Positions 1-7,019 of a stretch of DNA of 25,702 nt are shown here, piece by piece. Source of the stretch: an uncultured Lachnospiraceae bacterium (lineage in GTDB: Bacteria; Bacillota; Clostridia; Lachnospirales; Lachnospiraceae); the NCBI GenBank assembly GCA_910585605.1, contig CAJUFL010000053.1, positions 1 through 25,702 on the forward strand, written 5' to 3'. The notes under the pieces are model-generated. The model saw only the letters and a program-made list of their open reading frames with translations, was not told where the DNA came from and did no database searches. Each line of letters begins with the position of its first letter. Position 1 is the first letter of the stretch. Position numbers and translations under genes: made by a program.

Positions 1-58
1 CTACATTTTTTCATAAAAAGGTCTGTTACAGCGAATAAGGAAGGAGAGTGATTAGGAA

Positions 59-1141
59 ATGGCTGTATACAAAGACAATGCAACAGGAACATGGAGAGTG
101 ATCTACCGCTTTACCAACTGGAAAGGGGAGAGGAAACAGACACAAAAGAGGGGCTTTGCAACCAAAAGGGAAGCGCAGGCGTGGGAGCATGAAGCCATGT
201 TAAAGCAGGGCGCAAAACTGGATATGACGTTCGGCAGTTTCTTTGAAGTGTACGAAGCCGACAAGAAACAGCGTGTCAAGGAAAGCACTTGGGAGTCCAA
301 AAGCCATGTGATACGGACAAAGATTTTACCGTACTTTGAAAACCGCAAAATTGCAGAGATTGAAGCAAAGGACGTGATAGCGTGGCAGAATGAGTTGATG
401 GCGTACCGGGACGAGAAAGGCAAGCCCTATTCCGCAGATTATTTGAGGACAATTCACGCACAACTGACGGCGATATTCAACCATGCGGTAAACTTTTATA
501 ACCTGCCCTACAATCCGGCAAGGCGGGCGGGGACGATTGGGAGCGAAGCTGTTAAGGAAATGGACTTTTGGACGAAAGAGGAATATCTGAAATTTTCCGA
601 AGCCATGATGGATAAGCCCCGTTCCTATTATGCGTTTGAAATGCTCTACTGGTGCGGTATGCGTTCCGGCGAACTGCTTGCGCTCACGCCTGCTGATATT
701 GATTTTGAGAAACAGACGGTCACAATCAGCAAGACTTTCCACCGTTCCAAAGGGCGGGACATTATCACAAGCCCTAAGACGAAAAAGAGCAACCGCACAA
801 TCAAAATGCCGCCGTTTCTCTGTGAGGAAATGCAGGAGTACATCAAAATGCTTTATGACATTAAGCCGGACGAGCGTTTATTTACGGTCACAAAATCCTA
901 TCTCAATCACGAAATGGAGAGAGGGGCGAAGCAGGCGGGCGTTAAGAAAATTCGTGTCCACGATATTCGCCATAGTGCGGTTTCGCTGTTAATCAACATG
1001 GGATTTTCGGTACTGGCGATTGGGGAGCGCATGGGGCATGAAGCGGAGAAGATTACATACCGATACGCTCACTTGTTTCCTACGGTTCAAACCGAAATGG
1101 CGGAAAGGCTGGAAATGGAGCGAATGACAAAGGAGGATTAG
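59..1141 (+). CDS. int: Tyrosine recombinase (phage/Tn916-type integrase)
   Basis: This site-specific recombinase would integrate and excise the mobile element. Residues 1-55 form an arm-type DNA-binding region (VYKDNATGTWRVIYRF), about 60-160 form the SAM-like core-binding domain, and about 170-345 form the catalytic domain. The visible catalytic set is R202 in WCGMRSGELLAL, H301 and R304 in HDIRHS, H327 in RMGHE, and Y336 in YRYAHLFP as the likely nucleophile. The length of 360 residues is usual for the family. The start is the ATG after GGAAGGAGAG. MobC-like and RepA-like genes follow closely on the same strand, so integration, mobilization and replication genes may be co-transcribed. No excisionase is visible in the 58 bases upstream; it may lie outside the window. 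Confidence 0.95.
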   Translation: MAVYKDNATGTWRVIYRFTNWKGERKQTQKRGFATKREAQAWEHEAMLKQGAKLDMTFGSFFEVYEADKKQRVKESTWESKSHVIRTKILPYFENRKIAEIEAKDVIAWQNELMAYRDEKGKPYSADYLRTIHAQLTAIFNHAVNFYNLPYNPARRAGTIGSEAVKEMDFWTKEEYLKFSEAMMDKPRSYYAFEMLYWCGMRSGELLALTPADIDFEKQTVTISKTFHRSKGRDIITSPKTKKSNRTIKMPPFLCEEMQEYIKMLYDIKPDERLFTVTKSYLNHEMERGAKQAGVKKIRVHDIRHSAVSLLINMGFSVLAIGERMGHEAEKITYRYAHLFPTVQTEMAERLEMERMTKED

Positions 1142-1145
1142 AAGA

Positions 1146-1469
1146 ATGGATAAGGCACTTGATTACAAGGGAAGATGGCGCAATCATACGGTGGCGTTTC
1201 GGGTATCCGATGAAGAATCAAAACTATTGAACGATTTGGTGGCATTGTCAGGACTGACAAAGCAGGACTACATCACAAGGCGGCTCTTGTGCCGGGATGT
1301 TGTGGTGCAGGGCAATCCGAGGGTGTATAAGGCTCTGAAAAACCAGATGGCGGCAATCCATGAGGAATTGAAGCGTATGGAGAGCATAAGCCCGGACAAT
1401 GACGAACTGCTCTACACGTTACAGGTAATCGCAATCACGTTGGACGGTCTGAAAGGAGAAGATGAATGA
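1146..1469 (+). CDS. MobC-like small mobilization/relaxosome protein
   Basis: This 107-residue protein starts five bases after the integrase stop and overlaps the next gene by four bases (ATGA), so it is translationally coupled. The N-terminal half (HTVAFRVSDEESKLLNDLV, then LSGLTKQDYITRRLL) has the strand-helix-helix look of ribbon-helix-helix proteins in the MobC/relaxosome accessory group. The C-terminal half is helical and may dimerise. Such proteins bind near oriT and assist the relaxase, but many integrative elements of Clostridia carry this protein between integrase and a RepA-like ATPase rather than beside the relaxase. The role is therefore inferred from fold and context; a transcriptional regulator is the main alternative. 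Confidence 0.65.
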   Translation: MDKALDYKGRWRNHTVAFRVSDEESKLLNDLVALSGLTKQDYITRRLLCRDVVVQGNPRVYKALKNQMAAIHEELKRMESISPDNDELLYTLQVIAITLDGLKGEDE

Positions 1470-2602
1470 CAGGAAAAAGAAAAACGACTGCTTCCGTATC
1501 ATCTGTTGGCGCAGATGGGAAACAGCCGAATATTAAAAACGACACTGAAATTATAGCAAATGAAACAGCACAAATCAATCTGCAAGCCACAAATAACTGC
1601 AAAAGCCCGGAGAAATCCGGGTGCAGTTTGCAGACGATTTCCATGACGGAATTGTACGATACTCTTTACCCGCCGAGAACGCCTGTTGTGGACGGTTTTC
1701 TGTATGGCGGTACTTATCTCTTTGTAGGTGCGCCGAAAGTGGGAAAATCGTTCTTTATGGGGCAGCTTGCCTATCATATAGCAATGGGGATTCCCCTGTG
1801 GGATTATCCGGTTCGCAAAGGAACGGTTCTGTATCTGGCTTTGGAAGATGATTATGCAAGGCTTCAACGGCGTCTTTCACAAATGTTTGGGGTGGAAAGT
1901 GCAGATAACTTATATTTTGCGACACAGGCTAAAACATTGAAAGAAGGACTGGACGGAGAATTGGAAGAATTTGTGAAACTACACACAGACGCAAGGCTGA
2001 TTATCATTGATACGCTCCAGAAGGTGCGGGAAGTCGGCGGGGAAACTTACAGCTATTCCAATGATTATGAGATTGTGACAAAGTTAAAAGCGTTCAGTGA
2101 TAAATATGGTATCTGCCTGTTAGTGGTACATCATACTCGCAAGATGGAATCCGGGGATAGTTTCGATATGATTTCCGGCACAAATGGTCTGCTTGGCGCA
2201 GCAGATGGGGCGTTTATCATGCAGAAGAAAAAACGGACAGACAACACGGCTGTTTTGGATATTGTAGGTCGTGACCAGCCTGACCAGGAACTGACCATTG
2301 AGTTTGACCGGGAGCGTTGTATCTGGAAGTTTAAAAAGGCAGAAACAGAACTTTGGAAACAGCCGCCGAACCCGTTTCTGGAAGCAGTCAACGGACTTCT
2401 GACAGAAGATAGACAAGAGTGGGAGGGAACGGCAACAGAACTTCTAAAACAGTTGCCGGATTTGCAGTTGTCGGCAAATGTGCTTTCCAGAAAATTAAAC
2501 GTGATGAACAGCCAGCTATTGAATGACTATGGTATTTTCTACGATAACAAGCGGGGGCATGAAAGAAAAATCATTTTAAAACGGTTAGAGCAGAAAGAAT
2601 AA
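1466..2602 (+). CDS. RepA-like AAA/RecA-fold ATPase (putative replicative helicase)
   Basis: A 378-residue P-loop ATPase of the RepA/DnaB-like RecA fold. Walker A is GAPKVGKS at residues 88-95, followed by FFMGQLAYHIAMG. Walker B is LIIIDTLQKV, and a LLVVHHTRK segment matches the sensor strand of the family. The C-terminal 90 residues (NGLLTEDRQEWEGTATELLKQ onward) look like a winged-helix primase/helicase accessory domain. RepA proteins of this kind unwind plasmid origins, so the excised circle may replicate. The iteron-like repeats directly downstream support that reading. The first 55 residues are low complexity and polar. The start ATG overlaps the preceding stop. Confidence 0.8.
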   Translation: MTGKRKTTASVSSVGADGKQPNIKNDTEIIANETAQINLQATNNCKSPEKSGCSLQTISMTELYDTLYPPRTPVVDGFLYGGTYLFVGAPKVGKSFFMGQLAYHIAMGIPLWDYPVRKGTVLYLALEDDYARLQRRLSQMFGVESADNLYFATQAKTLKEGLDGELEEFVKLHTDARLIIIDTLQKVREVGGETYSYSNDYEIVTKLKAFSDKYGICLLVVHHTRKMESGDSFDMISGTNGLLGAADGAFIMQKKKRTDNTAVLDIVGRDQPDQELTIEFDRERCIWKFKKAETELWKQPPNPFLEAVNGLLTEDRQEWEGTATELLKQLPDLQLSANVLSRKLNVMNSQLLNDYGIFYDNKRGHERKIILKRLEQKE

Positions 2603-2604
2603 AA

Positions 2605-2690
2605 GCGACGATATGCGTCGGTTGCGACGGTATTTTAGACAGCGGGGCGGTATAGAAAATATCGACGCTATCGACGCAAACCGACGCAGA
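2605..2690 (+). repeat. Iteron-like CGACG repeats downstream of the RepA-like gene
   Basis: Five decamers share an (N)CGACG core: GCGACGATAT (2605), GCGACGGTAT (2624), TCGACGCTAT (2662), TCGACGCAAA (2671) and CCGACGCAGA (2681). A weaker GGGGCGGTAT starts at 2644. Start-to-start spacing is about 19 or 9-10 bases, close to whole or half multiples of the DNA helix turn. The array also contains 10-base inverted arms, TGCGTCGGTT (2614-2623) and AACCGACGCA (2679-2688). This suits a binding array for an initiator or relaxosome protein. The replication-origin role is inferred only from position next to the RepA-like gene. Confidence 0.5.
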
Positions 2691-2705
2691 AAGGACAGAT
2701 AGAGA

Positions 2706-2939
2706 ATGAAAAATGTGCAGATACCTTATGAATTGTTCGTGGCTCTGCTCCGCTACCATCTGGTGGAAGATGATTCCTGTGCTGATGAAATCCGGCATGG
2801 ACTGGAAAAGAAACTGGATGCTATGGTGCGGCATGAACTGTACGCAAAATATAAGACAGCCCCAACAGAAGAAGAAAGGGAAAAAGCCAGAAAAGAATAT
2901 CTGGATAAGCGGGGAGTGCCGGACAGCTTCCGCTGGTAG
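2706..2939 (+). CDS. Small conserved element protein (often labelled complexin-2-like)
   Basis: A 77-residue acidic, largely helical protein, starting at an ATG after AAAGGACAGATAGAG. Its C-terminus has a recurring charged helix (EEEREKARKEYLDKRGVPDSFRW). Proteins of this shape sit between the RepA-like ATPase and the relaxase in many mobilizable elements of Clostridia and are sometimes auto-named complexin-2; that name carries no functional meaning here. No catalytic motif, signal peptide or membrane segment is visible. Position suggests an accessory role in replication or transfer, but this is not shown by the sequence. Confidence 0.7.
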   Translation: MKNVQIPYELFVALLRYHLVEDDSCADEIRHGLEKKLDAMVRHELYAKYKTAPTEEEREKARKEYLDKRGVPDSFRW

Positions 2940-2963
2940 TTTTTCCGTTGGTGATAAATAACA

Positions 2964-2980
2964 GGGGCGTGACACGCCCC
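2964..2980. repeat. GGGGCGTG/CACGCCCC palindrome between two small genes
   Basis: Perfect 8-base arms flank a single A just after the 77-residue gene. No T-run follows, so it is not a classical terminator. It could be a protein site or an mRNA hairpin between co-transcribed genes. Confidence 0.5.
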
Positions 2981-3015
2981 CTGTGAATTACAGACAAGGA
3001 GAAAGGTGGGATTTG

Positions 3016-3255
3016 ATGATTATTCAGCCAGAGTGGGGAACTCGGAACGTGAACAAATATTTTTATAAAAGCGAAACCCGGAGGATTGCCGCATTGAATG
3101 AAGTTTTTGGAGATGTGGAACTGACCGCGGCGGAAATAAGGACGCTGGTATGGCTTGCCGGATGTGAGGAATGTACGGTAGTAAATTTGCTTTCTGCTGT
3201 CCGAAAAGCTATGACGGCAGAAGTGAAGCGGCTGGAACAGCAGCACCGTCCGTAA
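3016..3255 (+). CDS. Hypothetical small mobile-element protein
   Basis: A 79-residue protein. The frame is open from a GTG at 2983, but the ATG at 3016 is preferred because AAGGAGAAAGGTGGG lies just upstream of it. The sequence (MIIQPEWGTRNVNKYFYK, then VFGDVELTAAEIRTLVWLAG) looks like a small helical globular protein, and I do not recognise the family with certainty. It sits directly upstream of the hairpin array and relaxase, and its stop codon lies in the loop of the first hairpin. It may be a transfer accessory protein. Confidence 0.6.
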   Translation: MIIQPEWGTRNVNKYFYKSETRRIAALNEVFGDVELTAAEIRTLVWLAGCEECTVVNLLSAVRKAMTAEVKRLEQQHRP

Positions 3256-3389
3256 GGACGGTATTGCTATCCGAAGGATAGCTTGCCCCCGGCAGGGCGC
3301 AAGGCACTTTTGATAGAGCGTAGCCTGTCGAAAGTGCATTTGCGTTACTTTCGCAGAAAGTAACAAAGGCTATGCGCCGTATCCGGCGC
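3245..3389 (+). other. Hairpin array upstream of the relaxase (candidate oriT)
   Basis: Successive inverted repeats fill this gap. They are ACCGTCC/GGACGGT (3245-3262), GCTATCC/GGATAGC (3266-3282), a bulged TTGC-CCC/GGG-GCAA (about 3283-3302), a 10-bp stem with one wobble GCACTTTTGA/TCGAAAGTGC (3304-3337), GTTACTTTC/GAAAGTAAC (3344-3364) and GCGCCG/CGGCGC (3374-3389). MobV-type relaxases nick next to a hairpin just upstream of their own gene, and the ACTTTC-GAAAGT arm recalls the ACTTTAT-ATAAAGT repeat of the pMV158 origin. Assignment as oriT is by position and that resemblance; the nick site cannot be read. A structured leader RNA for the relaxase is an alternative. Confidence 0.55.
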
Positions 3390-3421
3390 TGATTACCCGG
3401 ACAGGGAGAAAGGATAGATTA

Positions 3422-4735
3422 TTGAAGCGAACAATCAGCTTTACCAAAGGGAAAGGTTCTGTCAACCATAACAGCAGGAAATTTCATACAAACAATACAG
3501 ATCCGGAACGCAGCCACTTGAATATAGAGTATCTCAATGAGAATATCAAGGACGTATATCATGAATTATTTGACGAAGCCCTTGCCCGGTACAATGAAAA
3601 GCAGACACGGAATGACCGCCGGATTGATGATTATTACGAGAAAATAGTATCCGGCAAGCAGGAAAAGCCATTCTATGAAATTATTGTACAGATTGGCAAT
3701 AAAGATGATATGGGAGCAAAAACAGAGGACGGACAGATTGCGGCGAAAATTCTGGACGAGTATATGAAAGGATTCCAGCAGCGTAACCCTACACTTAAAG
3801 TGTTCAGTGCTTATCTGCACATGGATGAAGCAACTCCTCATCTGCATATAGATTTTATTCCTTATATCACCGGAAGTAAGAGAGGGCTTGAAACAAGAGT
3901 ATCGCTGAAAAAAGCATTGGAAGCGCTTGGATTTAAGGGTGGTACGAGAAGTGAAACGGAACGGAATCAGTGGTATGCGTATGAGAAGGAACAGCTTTCT
4001 GCGCTTATGCTGTGTCATGGGATTGAGTGGGAGAAAAAGGGAACTCACGAAAAGCATTTATCTGTACTGGATTTTAAAAAGCAGGAGCGGTCAAAGGAAG
4101 TTGAGGAACTGGAAACGAAGAAATCCGAATTGCAATCGGTAAATCAGTCTTATCTGAAAATCAATCAAAATCTGAAAGAGCAGATGACAGAATTGGATGA
4201 TGAAGTCCGTTCCTTACAAAAAGGCATGGAAAAGTCAAGAAAGGAAGCAGAGGGCGCAAAGAAACAGGCGGATAAGTACCAGAAGCGTATGCAGGAACTT
4301 GCTCCAATGGTGAAGGATATGGAGCATTTGGCAGTAAAGTTTTCAGACAATTCCGAACAGGTGCTTCCAGAAGCCGGGAGCATAGAAAGCGGCAGGGCAT
4401 ACCGGGAGAAAAAAGCAAAACCTCTGATAGAAAAGATGGTGAAAGTGCTGCGTTCTGTCTATGCGTCCTATCTGGATGTTTCCAGAAAGTTTGACAAGCT
4501 GCAACTGTCCTATAACCGGGCTGTGGAGAAGGAAGCCAATCTTTCTAACCGCTTCCATGAGATTTATATGGAAAATCAGGAATTGAAAGAACTTGTACGG
4601 GATTATGAATGGGTAAAGGCGGTTCTTGGAAAAGAGAAAGTGTCCGGCATTGTGCAGATGGAAAAGCAGAAGGAGCAGATATTGAAGGAACAGAAACGGG
4701 CAGAAAGAAGGAAACAAGATAGAGATTCCCGGTGA
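3422..4735 (+). CDS. mobV: MobV/Pre family relaxase (plasmid recombination enzyme)
   Basis: This 437-residue relaxase would nick oriT and lead the transferred strand. The N-terminal motif NHNSRKF has H16 aligned with the catalytic histidine reported for pMV158 MobM. The SRSHLN-like motif appears as ERSHLN near residue 30, and the metal-binding motif is HMDEATPHLH at 133-142. Residues about 215-300 and 385-435 are strongly charged heptad-like coiled coil. The start is a TTG at 3422 after GGGAGAAAGGA; no better ATG lies upstream. No coupling protein or type IV secretion gene is present, so the element would need a helper conjugation system. A second, truncated MobV copy lies at 6678-6998. Confidence 0.93.
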   Translation: MKRTISFTKGKGSVNHNSRKFHTNNTDPERSHLNIEYLNENIKDVYHELFDEALARYNEKQTRNDRRIDDYYEKIVSGKQEKPFYEIIVQIGNKDDMGAKTEDGQIAAKILDEYMKGFQQRNPTLKVFSAYLHMDEATPHLHIDFIPYITGSKRGLETRVSLKKALEALGFKGGTRSETERNQWYAYEKEQLSALMLCHGIEWEKKGTHEKHLSVLDFKKQERSKEVEELETKKSELQSVNQSYLKINQNLKEQMTELDDEVRSLQKGMEKSRKEAEGAKKQADKYQKRMQELAPMVKDMEHLAVKFSDNSEQVLPEAGSIESGRAYREKKAKPLIEKMVKVLRSVYASYLDVSRKFDKLQLSYNRAVEKEANLSNRFHEIYMENQELKELVRDYEWVKAVLGKEKVSGIVQMEKQKEQILKEQKRAERRKQDRDSR

Positions 4736-4741
4736 TAGCCG

Positions 4742-4844
4742 GAGGGCTGCTTAAAGCCCTCTTGGGTGTCATACAGCGAAGCCCTGCCAGTCTGTCAAGG
4801 GCGGCGATAGCCGTTTGTTTACCCATGACAGGCTGGTGGGGCTT
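4742..4844. terminator. Tandem hairpins, bidirectional terminator between convergent genes
   Basis: A GAGGGCT/AGCCCTC stem (4742-4761) is followed by a long imperfect stem whose 19-base arms are 4779-4797 and 4826-4844. The arms match at 16 of 19 positions, with the rest mostly G-T pairs. It sits just between the stops of the convergent relaxase and 103-residue genes, so it could end transcription from both sides. Only a short T-rich run (TGCTATTT) follows. Confidence 0.65.
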
Positions 4845-4846
4845 TG

Positions 4847-5158
4847 CTATTTAGCGGAAGGTTCATTTTCCCGAATACCTAAATCGCCTTGGAAAATGTC
4901 AATCATGATTCTTGCGCCTAAGCGGAAACCGTCAATGAACATTTCTGAAAATTCATAGGGGATTACGTCAAGCTGTTCGTCCATGATTTTAATGAATTGT
5001 TTATCAAGCGGCGGTTCTAATTTGCTTAAAGTTTCAATGAAGCTGTCGTAATGATGATAGTTCCGCTGATGGATTTTGCGGTATTCTTCACTTCTGGGAG
5101 AATACTGCTCTGCCGGGAAAATCTTGCCCTCATACAATTCTGACAATATGCTTTTCAT
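4847..5158 (-). CDS. Small conserved protein (DUF6809-like)
   Basis: A 103-residue soluble protein on the minus strand, with AAGGAG seven bases before its ATG. The opening (MKSILSELYEGKIFPAEQYSP) and the later EEYRKIHQRN and DGFRLGARIMIDIF segments resemble a small family common beside XRE regulators in integrative elements of Clostridia; I recall it as DUF6809, not verified. Function is unknown. Transcription is divergent from the XRE regulator, and its promoter overlaps an operator-like dyad, so the regulator probably controls it. It might be the repressor's antagonist or an element maintenance factor. Confidence 0.7.
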   Translation of the reverse strand: MKSILSELYEGKIFPAEQYSPRSEEYRKIHQRNYHHYDSFIETLSKLEPPLDKQFIKIMDEQLDVIPYEFSEMFIDGFRLGARIMIDIFQGDLGIRENEPSAK

Positions 5159-5181
5159 AAATGGACTCCTTTTACTAAAAT

Positions 5182-5261
5182 ATTATATTTGACATCTAGT
5201 AAATGTCAATTCTTATGTATTTTAGCATATAATAGAGAAAATGACAATCACTAAATGTCAA
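5182..5261. promoter_or_regulatory. Divergent promoter region with two operator-like dyads
   Basis: Two related 21-bp sites, 5189-5209 and 5241-5261, agree at 16 of 21 positions and share TGACA and AAATGTCAA halves. The first is a TTGACAT/ATGTCAA dyad. On the minus strand it provides a TTGACA -35 (5209-5204), a 16-base spacer and a TATAAT -10 (5187-5182) for the 103-residue gene. On the plus strand a TATAAT lies at 5228-5233, so the second site would cover the start point of the XRE gene. This arrangement fits a repressor that shuts both promoters. Confidence 0.7.
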
Positions 5262-5275
5262 GTGGGAGAGGATTT

Positions 5276-5524
5276 ATGTATAAGAATAAGGCGGCGGATG
5301 GTGAAAATAATATATGCGGGCAGAAAGTAAAAGAAATCCGGGAGCGGCTTCCAGAGAAAACTTCACAGAGGAAGCTGGCGGATATGCTGCAAATGGCGGG
5401 GCTGGATATAGATAAAAATGCTGTGCAAAGGATTGAGAGTGGTAAAAGGTTTGTAACAGATATTGAGTTGAAGGTTATTGCAAAGGTGTTGGGGGTGAGT
5501 TATCAGGAATTGTTGGATAACTAA
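5276..5524 (+). CDS. XRE-family HTH transcriptional regulator
   Basis: An 82-residue Cro/C1-type repressor. The HTH runs over about residues 16-75 (VKEIRERLPEKTSQRKLADML, then KNAVQRIESGKRFVTD and LKVIAKVLGVSYQELL). The ATG at 5276 follows GGGAGAGGA and is preferred over an in-frame ATG at 5255 that lies within the second operator. It probably binds the paired dyads in the divergent promoter, controlling itself and the 103-residue gene. As the only HTH regulator in the module, it may control element mobility. There is no peptidase domain of the ImmA type nearby. Confidence 0.88.
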   Translation: MYKNKAADGENNICGQKVKEIRERLPEKTSQRKLADMLQMAGLDIDKNAVQRIESGKRFVTDIELKVIAKVLGVSYQELLDN

Positions 5525-5713
5525 TATATGGTATTTGTTACGCAATAGGTTCTTTGTAGGGCTGATTTTATAGGGGTTTTAGATGGATGAAATGGCATAG
5601 ATGGTATTTGATACCTATATTCTATAAAATGGATTTCTATTGCTTAACACTTTAAGAATAGGTTGTTTAGAATAAATTGAAATTCCGTATTTTAAAAATT
5701 TTCTAAGAATATG

Positions 5714-5755
5714 TTGACAAATTTATCGCTTTTTGGTATTTTTTGTTTAAATACC
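5714..5755 (+). promoter_or_regulatory. Probable promoter with an overlapping dyad in a 314-base gap
   Basis: In the gene-free stretch 5525-5838, TTGACA (5714-5719) and TATTTT (5737-5742) are spaced by 17 bases. A GGTATTT/AAATACC dyad (5735-5755) overlaps the -10. GGTATTTG-like motifs also occur at about 5528 and 5603, the latter as GGTAT-TTG-ATACC, so a repressor may bind here. Nothing else is recognisable in the gap, which is very AT-rich. The likely target is the 58-residue gene. Confidence 0.4.
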
Positions 5756-5838
5756 AATGAAAAATTTATTTTATACAATTACCGCTATTTTACAAAAGAT
5801 AAGGTCATTGGCATATTTGTATAATGGAGGTATTAGGT

Positions 5839-6015
5839 ATGGAATTTAAAGAGATGGAGCAGTTGGCATTTATTATTACAAAAGAATTGGGCGTTGATAA
5901 GTCGGACGTTGATTTGATAAAAAGTATCCGTCAAAGTAAAGAAGCATATTATTCAGCATTAAAACAAATCCCCGTTGAAAGACCAAAGGCGAAAGTGATG
6001 AGTGGGATTCTTTGA
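5839..6015 (+). CDS. Hypothetical 58-residue protein
   Basis: A short protein starting at the ATG eight bases after GGAGG; an upstream in-frame ATG at 5824 overlaps that ribosome site and is rejected. The sequence is soluble, mixed charge and helical (EFKEMEQLAFIITKELGVDK). I do not recognise a family. It is bracketed by a promoter-like TTGACA/TATTTT and a good terminator at 6045, so it forms a single-gene unit at the end of the mobilization module. Confidence 0.6.
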   Translation: MEFKEMEQLAFIITKELGVDKSDVDLIKSIRQSKEAYYSALKQIPVERPKAKVMSGIL

Positions 6016-6044
6016 TATTAGGCAAGATGGCGGTAATTAAAATG

Positions 6045-6076
6045 ACACTCTCTGGAAGCAGGGAGTGTTTTTCTGT
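6045..6076 (+). terminator. Rho-independent terminator
   Basis: An ACACTC(TC)/(GG)GAGTGT hairpin with an eight-base loop is followed by TTTTTCTGTTT. It ends the 58-residue gene's transcript. Confidence 0.8.
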
Positions 6077-6113
6077 TTAAGAGAACTTATCGCTATTATT
6101 TAGAAGAAATATG

Positions 6114-6141
6114 TTGTCAATTTGAGAAGATTTGCTATAAT
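6114..6141 (+). promoter_or_regulatory. Strong sigma-70-type promoter in front of repeat copy A
   Basis: TTGTCA (6114-6119), a 16-base spacer and a perfect TATAAT (6136-6141). The expected start point is about 6148, exactly where the A/B repeat begins. The next terminator is at 6293-6334, and no ORF with a convincing ribosome site lies between. Confidence 0.55.
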
Positions 6142-6147
6142 AAATCT

Positions 6148-6281
6148 GTGGCAACATTTTGGCAACAGAAAATCAGTAAGCCAGAATAAATGATGTAATT
6201 GAAGTAAAAAATGGTGTGTATTTGCATAAAAACTAAACAAATACAGTTAAGAACAACAAAGAACACGCCGAGTTCGAATAA
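6148..6281 (+). repeat. Diverged direct repeat, copy A (possible att region or small RNA)
   Basis: This 134-base block matches 17552-17686 at about 112 of 135 aligned positions by hand count. It opens with the tandem motif TGGCAAC-ATTT-TGGCAAC and ends with GTTCGAATAA. Tandem short motifs next to a GTTCGAAT core resemble the arm and core sites of tyrosine recombinases that use a tRNA T-loop, so this may be an element end. Alternatively, a promoter directly upstream and a terminator directly downstream would make a non-coding RNA of about 185 bases. The last 12 codons before TAA (TVKNNKEHAEFE) differ from copy B mostly at third positions, but no start codon lies upstream. Confidence 0.6.
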
Positions 6282-6292
6282 AGGGTAAAAAT

Positions 6293-6334
6293 CCCGCAAA
6301 CCCGCATAAATACTGGGTTTTGCGGGGCTTTTTT
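6293..6334 (+). terminator. Strong Rho-independent terminator after repeat A
   Basis: CCCGCAAACCC pairs with GGGTTTTGCGGG (one bulged base), followed by a CTTTTTT run. A second short GGGGC/GCCCC stem overlaps the T-run (6324-6340). Copy B has no equivalent terminator. Confidence 0.85.
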
Positions 6335-6399
6335 AGCCCCGTGATGTTAAAATGATGTTAATATGTGATTTCGGTTTCCTTTTGCCGTTTATTACGGCA

Positions 6400-6677
6400 T
6401 CAGTCTATTCCGCGCAGAACCTTTGCATTTTGCTTTGTAATGACTGACCGACCGGTTTCACGCTCCAGGTCTTCCCGTGCTGTTTTGGCAACGGCACCGC
6501 CTTTTCTTGCGACTTCTTTGCTTTTTTCTAATCCGACTGGATTTTGTGCTTTTGAAATTTCGGTTGTAGATGCTTCCGCAAGCATACTCAGGATCAATTC
6601 CATGTTTGACATGTTATCACGCAGGTTTTCTTTTTTCAGACTTTTGTACCGCTTATATTCTTCATGTATTTTCAAGC
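6400..6677 (-). pseudogene. C-terminal remnant of a DinD/BRO-type phage antirepressor
   Basis: On the minus strand, the segment from LKIHEEYKRYKSLKKENLRD through NMSNMELILSMLAEASTTEI to ARKGGAVAKTAREDLERETG and the SVITKQNAKVL end matches the C-terminal part of DinD/BRO-N antirepressors. The N-terminal DNA-binding half is missing. The frame runs on beyond 6677 into sequence that belongs, on the opposite strand, to a relaxase fragment, so the first residues of the open frame are not native. About 90 residues of the family's roughly 270 remain. Probably non-functional. Confidence 0.7.
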
Positions 6678-6998
6678 CATCTGCACATGGACGAGCAGAC
6701 ACCGCACATTCACATTGATTTTGTTCCCTTTATTCGTAGCAGCAAACGTGGACTTGACACCAGAGTTTTCCTCAAAGGTGCATTGTCAGAACAGGGTTTC
6801 AAAGGCGGCACAAAGGGAATGACGGAATGGAATCAGTGGATAGAATCGGAGAAGCAGGAACTTTCAAAAGTCATGGGGCGTTTGGAGCGTCATTCAGGTA
6901 GAGAACAGGTACAGTCGATAGTGGAAGGGTCAAAGGCATTAGAACAGGCAGAAAGGGCAAATAAACGCCTAAAACATACTTTTGAAATAAGCCGATAG
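6678..6998 (+). pseudogene. Truncated second MobV relaxase
   Basis: The fragment begins inside the metal-binding motif (HMDEQTPHIHIDF) and continues through SKRGLDTRVFLKGALSEQGF and TEWNQWIESEKQELSKVM, closely paralleling residues 133-195 of the intact relaxase at 3422. The first 130 residues, including the catalytic histidine, are absent. The sequence then jumps to a short coiled-coil tail (ALEQAERANKRLK), which suggests an internal deletion too. It is a relic of a different mobilizable element, since wording and codons differ from the intact copy. Confidence 0.88.
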
Positions 6999-7019
6999 GA
7001 AAGTGAGGATTGATTTGAT

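Noticed and set aside
3245..3389. CRISPR-like array
   Set aside because: The stems differ in sequence from one another and there are no equal-length spacers or cas genes.
5812..5825. TATAAT at 5820-5825 as the promoter of the 58-residue gene
   Set aside because: It touches the GGAGG ribosome site at 5826, so a transcript starting after it would lack that site.
6260..6300. tRNA gene at GTTCGAAT in the repeats
   Set aside because: Only a T-loop-like octamer is present; no acceptor, anticodon or D arm can be folded around either copy.
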